Source of the DNA: Acidimicrobiia bacterium
GTDB lineage: Bacteria; Actinomycetota; Acidimicrobiia; Acidimicrobiales; Aldehydirespiratoraceae
Reading direction: 5' to 3'
NCBI GenBank assembly: GCA_022819505.1
Contig: JAJEHD010000015.1
Span: 65,538-129,537 of the forward strand
Length of the DNA stretch: 64,000 nt
A model generated the notes under the pieces. It was given only the letters and a program-made list of their open reading frames with translations. It was not told the origin of the DNA and searched no databases. Shown in pieces: positions 59,595-64,000 of the stretch. Position 1 is the first letter of the stretch. Each line of letters starts with the position of its first letter. The translations under genes were made by a program, and so were the position numbers.

Positions 59595-60806
59595 TCACGA
59601 CGCCGAGGGCGACGGCGACGCTTCTGGATCCAGGGCGATCCCGCACAGCTCGCACAGCTCCGCCAGCACGCCGGGTGCGGAGTCATCGAGACGGCCCTCA
59701 AGGACGGCCTCGGCCATCTCGGCCAGCACGGCCCGGGCCCGGGGCGCGTCGAGGTCGTCGTCGAGCGCGTCGCGCAGCCGGCGGGCGTAGGGGGCCGGGC
59801 CGGAGCCGCCCAGGGCACCGGACCGGCGTACCGCCTCGTTGAGGTCGTCGAGCAGGGTTTCGCTCCCGGCGATGTCGCCGTCGTGCCACTCCCAGTCGTC
59901 GCGGTAGTGGTGACCCATCAGCGCAAGACGTACCGCAGCGGGGGCGCTCTCCTTGCAGAGGTCGCTGACGAACACGAGGTTGCCCAGCGACTTCGACATC
60001 TTGGTGCCGTCGTAGCCGACCATGCCGCAGTGCATCCAGTGCTTGACGAACGTCTCGCCGGTGGCGGCCTCGCTCTGGGCCAGCTCGCATTCGTGGTGGG
60101 GGAAGATCAGGTCGCTGCCGCCGCCGTGGATGTCGATGGGGGCTCCGAGCAGGCTCATCGCCATGGCGCTGCACTCGATATGCCAGCCGGGGCGGCCCGG
60201 CCCGAACGGCGACTCCCACACCGGCTCGTCGGCCAGAGACGGCTGCCACAGCACGAAGTCGAGCGGGTTGCGTTGGCGGGGATCGTCGGGGGTGCCGCCC
60301 CGCTCGGCGGCCAAGGCCAGCATGGTGTCGTGGTCGTACCCGCCGAGACGGCCGTAGTCCGGCCATGTGGACACGTCGAACCAGGTAGTGCCGTCGGCGT
60401 TGTAGGTATGGCCGGCGGCCTCCAGGTCGGAGATGAGGGCGACCATCTCGGCCACCCACTCGGTGGCCTTGGGCTCGGCTGCGGCCGGCCGGGTGTTGAG
60501 GTCCTCCATGTCGCAGTGGAACCGAGCCGTCTCGGCCGCGGCCAGCTCAAGGAAGTCCACGCCGAGCTCTCGGGCCTTGGGCAGGATCGAGTCGTCTACG
60601 TCGGTGATGTTGCGGACCATCCGCACCCGATGGCCGAGGTCCTCGAGGCGGCGGATCAGCAGGTCATAGGCCAGATAGGTGTTGGCGTGGCCGAGGTGGG
60701 TGCTGTCGTAGGGGGTGATGCCGCACACGTAGATGCGCACCTCCGCGGACGGCAGTGACGGCTCGAAGGGCACCACAGCCCGCCGCGCGGTGTCGTACAG
60801 ACGCAC
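59595..60806 (-). CDS. mshC: Mycothiol biosynthesis ligase MshC (Cys:GlcN-Ins ligase)
   Basis: A 403-residue paralogue of CysRS that joins L-cysteine to the amine of glucosaminyl-inositol in mycothiol synthesis. The motif VCGITPYDSTHLGHA, in place of CGPTVYD, is diagnostic of MshC; GWHIECSAM, HGGGSDLIFPHHE and KMSKSLGN are retained. The anticodon-binding part is short, and the protein ends in a Ser/Pro tail. It shows that the organism makes mycothiol and is therefore actinobacterial. It precedes cysS in the same direction. Confidence 0.93.
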   Translation of the reverse strand: MRLYDTARRAVVPFEPSLPSAEVRIYVCGITPYDSTHLGHANTYLAYDLLIRRLEDLGHRVRMVRNITDVDDSILPKARELGVDFLELAAAETARFHCDMEDLNTRPAAAEPKATEWVAEMVALISDLEAAGHTYNADGTTWFDVSTWPDYGRLGGYDHDTMLALAAERGGTPDDPRQRNPLDFVLWQPSLADEPVWESPFGPGRPGWHIECSAMAMSLLGAPIDIHGGGSDLIFPHHECELAQSEAATGETFVKHWMHCGMVGYDGTKMSKSLGNLVFVSDLCKESAPAAVRLALMGHHYRDDWEWHDGDIAGSETLLDDLNEAVRRSGALGGSGPAPYARRLRDALDDDLDAPRARAVLAEMAEAVLEGRLDDSAPGVLAELCELCGIALDPEASPSPSAS

Positions 60807-60880
60807 AAGCCGAGGCTACCGCTCACCCCCCAGCAGCCCTAGCCGCGGCCCCGGCGGCGGAGCGGGCTGGCACCGGACGG

Positions 60881-62080
60881 TCAGATGATGGGGCGGCCGA
60901 CGGTCAGGGGGTCGGGGTGGTCGAGCGCGCAGCGGGTGCCGCTGTAGATGGTGGGCATGCAGCGGTTGCAGTGGATGCAGTTGCCCTCGGTGCCGGTGCC
61001 GGCCTGCCAGCGGTTGGGCAGGTCGGGCTGGCGCAGCAGGGCCCGGGCCATGGCCACGAAGGCGAACCCCTCGTCGAGGGCGGACTGCACGGTGTCGAGG
61101 CGGTTGATGCCTCCGAGCAGGATCAGCGGCATGTCGAGGGCTTCGAGGAAGCGGCGGGCCTTGGGCAGGAAGTAGGCCTCCTCGAAGGGGTAGTCGGGCA
61201 TGAGCTTCTCGCCGGCCAGCTTGAAGCCAAGTCGGGCGTGGGGCGGGAGGGTGGCCGCGAACTCCTCGCGGGGGGCGTCGCCCCGGAACAGGTACATGGG
61301 GTTGGCGAAGGAGCTGCCGCCGGTGAGCTCGAGGGCGTCGAGGGCGCCGTCTTCCTGGAGCATCCGGGCGAACTCAAGGCTCTCGTCGTCCTTGAGGCCG
61401 CCGGGGACGCCGTCGTTCATGTTGACCTTGGCGGTGACGGCCAGCTTGTCGCCCACCGCGGCCCGCACCGCCTGGACGGCCTGGCGACCGAACCGGGCCC
61501 GGTTGTCGAGGGAACCGCCCCAGGCGTCGGTGCGCTTGTTGAGGTTGGGGCTGAGGAAGGCGCTGAGCAGGTAGTTGTGGCCGAGGTGGATCTCGATGGC
61601 GTCGAAGCCGCTGTCGGCAGCGAGGCGGGCGGCCCGGGCGTAGTCGTTGGTGATGCGGGCGATGTCGGCGTCGGTGGCCGAGCGGATGATCCGCAAGGCC
61701 AGCGGGTTGAACCGCCGGCTGGGCGCGATGGAAGCGGCCTTGTTGGACCTGGAGTTGGCCACCGGCCCGGCGTGCCCGATCTGGGCGCCGGCGACCGCGC
61801 CCTCCGCATGGATGGCGTCGGTGAGTTGCCGCAGGCCGGGCACCGCTTCGGGCCGCAGCCAGATGCACTCGGCGTGGGTGCGCCCTTCGGGGGCGACGGC
61901 CAGGTAGGCGACGGTCGACATGCCGGCGCCGCCCGCGGCCACCGCCCGGTGGTACTCGATCAACTCGGGCGTGACCAGGGCCTCGGGCATGACGCCCTCG
62001 AAGGTGGCCGCCTTGATGATCCGGTTGCGCATGGTCACCGGCCCCAGCCGGGCCTCGGCGAACGGATCGACGGATGGCAT
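60881..62080 (-). CDS. NADH:flavin oxidoreductase, old yellow enzyme family
   Basis: A 399-residue TIM-barrel flavin enzyme. RNRIIKAATFEG binds FMN, AQIGHAGPVA, FDAIEIHLGHNYLLSAFLSPNLNKRTDAWGGS and the phosphate-binding LLGGINR follow. The C-terminus has CIHCNRC and a later Cys, reminiscent of the iron-sulfur motif of 2,4-dienoyl-CoA reductase-type members, but the spacing (CxxCxxC) is shorter than the usual, and no second flavin domain follows. ATG at 62080, 11 bases after the stop of the split-barrel gene upstream; the two are probably cotranscribed. Confidence 0.9.
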   Translation of the reverse strand: MPSVDPFAEARLGPVTMRNRIIKAATFEGVMPEALVTPELIEYHRAVAAGGAGMSTVAYLAVAPEGRTHAECIWLRPEAVPGLRQLTDAIHAEGAVAGAQIGHAGPVANSRSNKAASIAPSRRFNPLALRIIRSATDADIARITNDYARAARLAADSGFDAIEIHLGHNYLLSAFLSPNLNKRTDAWGGSLDNRARFGRQAVQAVRAAVGDKLAVTAKVNMNDGVPGGLKDDESLEFARMLQEDGALDALELTGGSSFANPMYLFRGDAPREEFAATLPPHARLGFKLAGEKLMPDYPFEEAYFLPKARRFLEALDMPLILLGGINRLDTVQSALDEGFAFVAMARALLRQPDLPNRWQAGTGTEGNCIHCNRCMPTIYSGTRCALDHPDPLTVGRPII

Positions 62081-62091
62081 GGCGGCCGCGC

Positions 62092-62565
62092 TCAGTCCTG
62101 CTCGTGGGGGAACAGCCGGGCCGGGAAGCCGCCGCGGGAGATGGGACCCCACCGCTCCACGGCGACGCGGATCAGCGACTTGCCGTGGGCGACCATGGTG
62201 GCCCGGTATTCGTCCCAGTCGTCGTGGTGGCCCCGGATGTTGCGGTAGTACTCGACGAGCCCCTCGACCGATTCGGGCGTGTCGAGCACGGTGGCGGTGC
62301 CGTCGCACTGCACCCATTCGCCATTGAACCCCTCCGACATCACCACCACCGACGCCCGCCGGTCGCGGCGGGCGTTGCGGGTCTTGACTCGTTCCGGATA
62401 GGTGGAGACCAGCAGGTCTCCGTTGTCGCCGAGCCCGACGGTAACCAGCGAGGCCTGCGGCCAGCCGTCGGTCCGCCTGGTAATCAGGACGCCCTGGGGC
62501 CGGGCACGGATGAAGTCGTCCAACTCGGCCCGGCCGACGGAGCGGTCCCGCGCGATGGTGGCCAT
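62092..62565 (-). CDS. Pyridoxamine 5'-phosphate oxidase-like split-barrel protein, probably F420-dependent
   Basis: A 157-residue PPOX-fold protein. GVLITRRTDGWPQASLVTVGL, VSTYPERVKTRNARRDRRASVVV and DGTATVLD are the typical split-barrel segments; KTRN-RRD supplies basic residues for the F420 tail in actinobacterial F420-dependent members. A role in reducing a quinone- or enoyl-type compound is likely. ATG start. It heads a two-gene unit with the old-yellow-enzyme-type gene, close to tRNA-Arg. Confidence 0.87.
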   Translation of the reverse strand: MATIARDRSVGRAELDDFIRARPQGVLITRRTDGWPQASLVTVGLGDNGDLLVSTYPERVKTRNARRDRRASVVVMSEGFNGEWVQCDGTATVLDTPESVEGLVEYYRNIRGHHDDWDEYRATMVAHGKSLIRVAVERWGPISRGGFPARLFPHEQD

Positions 62566-62629
62566 GGTCTCGCTCAGCGGGGTCTATGAAGGCTGCCGGT
62601 CACCCCCCGAACGATAGGCCCGCCGCCAG

Positions 62630-62701
62630 TGCCCCCGGCAGGAATCGAACCTGCGCACACGGTTTAGGAGACCGATGCTCTATCCACTGAGCTACGAGGG
62701 C
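62630..62701 (-). tRNA. tRNA-Arg (anticodon CCU)
   Basis: On the minus strand, acceptor GCCCTCG pairs with CGGGGGC with one G-U, D-arm GCTC/GAGC, anticodon loop CTCCTAA (anticodon CCT) and T-arm GCAGG-TTCGATT-CCTGC. The first anticodon-stem pair is a T-T mismatch. CCA is not encoded. Short frames read across this region are artefacts. Confidence 0.95.
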
Positions 62702-62869
62702 AGAGGGTGCGCGGTTGACTGCGCGTAATTGCGATTCAGCCGCTTGGTTGGGGTCTGAGGCTAGCGGGCAGAGGATTTGAGAGACGGTTTCGCCCCTATA
62801 GGATGTCTCTACCCTCGCCTGGGCGTGCCAAGGCGCGCCGGTTCCGGCTCTCATGGCCGGTCTCGGCGT

Positions 62870-64000
62870 TCAGGCCGCTATCGCTAGATGCCTCTTCTTG
62901 CGGGCTAGCTGATGCTGGCCGAACCATGCCGTCATGTCGGCTCCCGTGCGGTTGTAGTAGGCCGACAGCGCCGTGATCAGGACGTGAATCTGGTAACCGA
63001 TCTTGTTGAACTCGACGTTGTTGTGTCGCAGGGTACGGCAGCGGCGGGTTCCCAGATTGGTCTTCAGGTCGCTGTTGGCGGACTCTGTGTCTTGCCGCAG
63101 GCCGATGATGGCACCAAAACGATCATCGGACTCTGGGATCAGACGCAGAGAACGAGAGCGGCTCTTCCCCGCGTTGAGTTCTGTGGAAGTTCTGGTATGA
63201 CGGACACGGGTTGTGCAACCTATGAGGTTGGCGGGCACCAACGGGTTGTCCGGTACGGTCCAGATCGTCGCTGTCTCGGGGCGCTTCTTACGTTTGTCAT
63301 GCTTGATTTGCGTCATCCTGAGCGGCTGGTAGTAGTCGATGCCGACGCCATCGGTGATGACTATGCACGGAGTGCCGTGAACGGCGTAGACGATCCGAGT
63401 CACAGAGACACCGTTCGTGGTGAATGTGTGCAGCCCCAAGTTCTCGATGGATACCCGACCGTTCTTGGTGAGAGGCACTCTAGATACTGGAATCAACCCT
63501 GCATCCAGCAGCCTGTCAAAATCAGCGACACTCAGAGCCATGTCGTATACGACACTTTTCAGTCCCGCCCGCAGGTACAGGAACCGCTCTATGAGATCGA
63601 GAATCGTGTTTACAGCGATGGTCGCATCGTTGCGAGGCATCTCGGGGTTCTTGGCCGATTTGAGCCGGGTGGACAGGACGACACGTTCCTTCTTGTAGCC
63701 ATTTCGGGCCAGCACCATCGACAGCAGATACCCCGGCGAGCTTGCGTACTCTCCATCAGCAGTGTGATACGGAATGGCATGAAGATCGAACCGTCGAATG
63801 ATCTCGCCCGTTTCGAGGTCTACAGCGTCGTCGTGTGTCAGCTTGGTGAGTGCGGGAATCCAAGTGCCATCGGCTGCCACAAATGAACGAAGGTCGGGAT
63901 TTGTGAGCGAACCGAGGCCCGGCACCAGCATTCCCATACACTGGGCTACGGTTACCGCAGCCTCATCGACCACATTGTGGATGACCTCGATCAGGTAGTC
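62870..64000 (-). CDS. Transposase-like protein, N-terminus beyond the window edge
   Basis: At least 376 residues, open to the window edge; the GTG at 63973 is not needed, since the frame continues upstream (DYLIEVIHN). It looks like a DDE-type transposase: Asp in VAADGTWIPAL, Asp in VVYDMALSVADFDRLL and Glu in RQDTESANSDLKTNLG followed by an Arg-rich segment with RTLRHNN, the usual order of D, D and E-x-K of IS4-like enzymes, and a basic C-terminus (ARKKRH). GC is visibly lower than in all neighbours, with more A/T-ending codons. No terminal inverted repeat or second IS end is visible. It lies 168 bases from tRNA-Arg. Confidence 0.65.
   Translation of the reverse strand, partial: DYLIEVIHNVVDEAAVTVAQCMGMLVPGLGSLTNPDLRSFVAADGTWIPALTKLTHDDAVDLETGEIIRRFDLHAIPYHTADGEYASSPGYLLSMVLARNGYKKERVVLSTRLKSAKNPEMPRNDATIAVNTILDLIERFLYLRAGLKSVVYDMALSVADFDRLLDAGLIPVSRVPLTKNGRVSIENLGLHTFTTNGVSVTRIVYAVHGTPCIVITDGVGIDYYQPLRMTQIKHDKRKKRPETATIWTVPDNPLVPANLIGCTTRVRHTRTSTELNAGKSRSRSLRLIPESDDRFGAIIGLRQDTESANSDLKTNLGTRRCRTLRHNNVEFNKIGYQIHVLITALSAYYNRTGADMTAWFGQHQLARKKRHLAIAA

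Noticed and set aside
62600..62854. 84-residue open frame on the minus strand
   Set aside because: It runs across tRNA-Arg; the peptide segment VAQWIEHRS is a familiar artefact of translating such tRNAs.

Overview
The window is GC-rich, densely packed DNA from an actinobacterium. A mycothiol ligase gene (mshC) sits beside cysS, and there are many F420/FMN luciferase-like oxidoreductases, an F420-type pyridoxamine-oxidase-fold protein, GTG starts, GTGA/ATGA stop-start overlaps and poly-threonine stalks. My best guess is an uncultured Acidimicrobiia-type lineage, but the sequence alone cannot fix the taxon. There are 60 protein genes, two of them cut by the window edges, and two tRNAs. No stretch longer than 300 bases lacks a gene, and there is no CRISPR array, rRNA or prophage.

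Layout. (1) 1-10532, minus strand: one tightly coupled eight-gene operon. It carries two HyuA-type subunits, one HyuB-type subunit, a small zinc gamma subunit and a 249-residue protein, which matches the make-up of acetone/acetophenone-type ATP-dependent ketone carboxylases. A thiolase-like protein, a DUF35 partner and an AMP-forming CoA ligase follow. The simplest reading is ketone or related carbonyl activation, then CoA ligation, then C-C cleavage. (2) 10620-17633: a small membrane protein, release factor 3, a sulfatase translationally coupled to a cytochrome P450, a degenerate glutamate-dehydrogenase-like protein, tRNA-Ala and a nitrilase-superfamily amidase. (3) 17662-21424, minus strand: a MauE-like membrane protein, a Tat-exported MauA-like (methylamine dehydrogenase light chain-like) protein carrying C-terminal S-layer homology repeats, a MauD-like thioredoxin, and two unknown proteins.

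(4) 21489-47972: a roughly 26 kb catabolic island. It holds four luciferase-like monooxygenases, two RidA proteins, two paralogous Rieske oxygenases, a PhyH dioxygenase, a PqqC/heme-oxygenase-like protein, MaoC, FAH, SDR and acyl-CoA dehydrogenase genes, MmgE/PrpD, a class III CoA transferase, three alpha/beta hydrolases, two paralogous amidinotransferase-fold enzymes, a lipoprotein-ATPase-fused permease ABC importer and a GntR/FCD regulator. Six intergenic sites share a GTC-N-GAC-centred element; four of them sit between a TTGACC-like -35 and a TAnGCT-like -10 box. I read this as one regulon controlled by the GntR protein at 30367-31170. The substrate is unknown, possibly a nitrogen-rich or guanidino compound.

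(5) 48124-62565: a histidine kinase without a visible partner, an SDR, a metallo-beta-lactamase fold hydrolase, a cyclophilin, a 3-hydroxyacyl-CoA dehydrogenase, a HAD phosphatase coupled to a small HExxH protein, a poly-Thr-stalked beta-propeller, an unaccompanied molybdenum hydroxylase large subunit, cysS, mshC, an old-yellow-enzyme-type reductase and an F420/FMN split-barrel protein. (6) 62630-64000: tRNA-Arg(CCU), then an edge-truncated transposase-like gene of visibly lower GC, possibly the border of a mobile segment.
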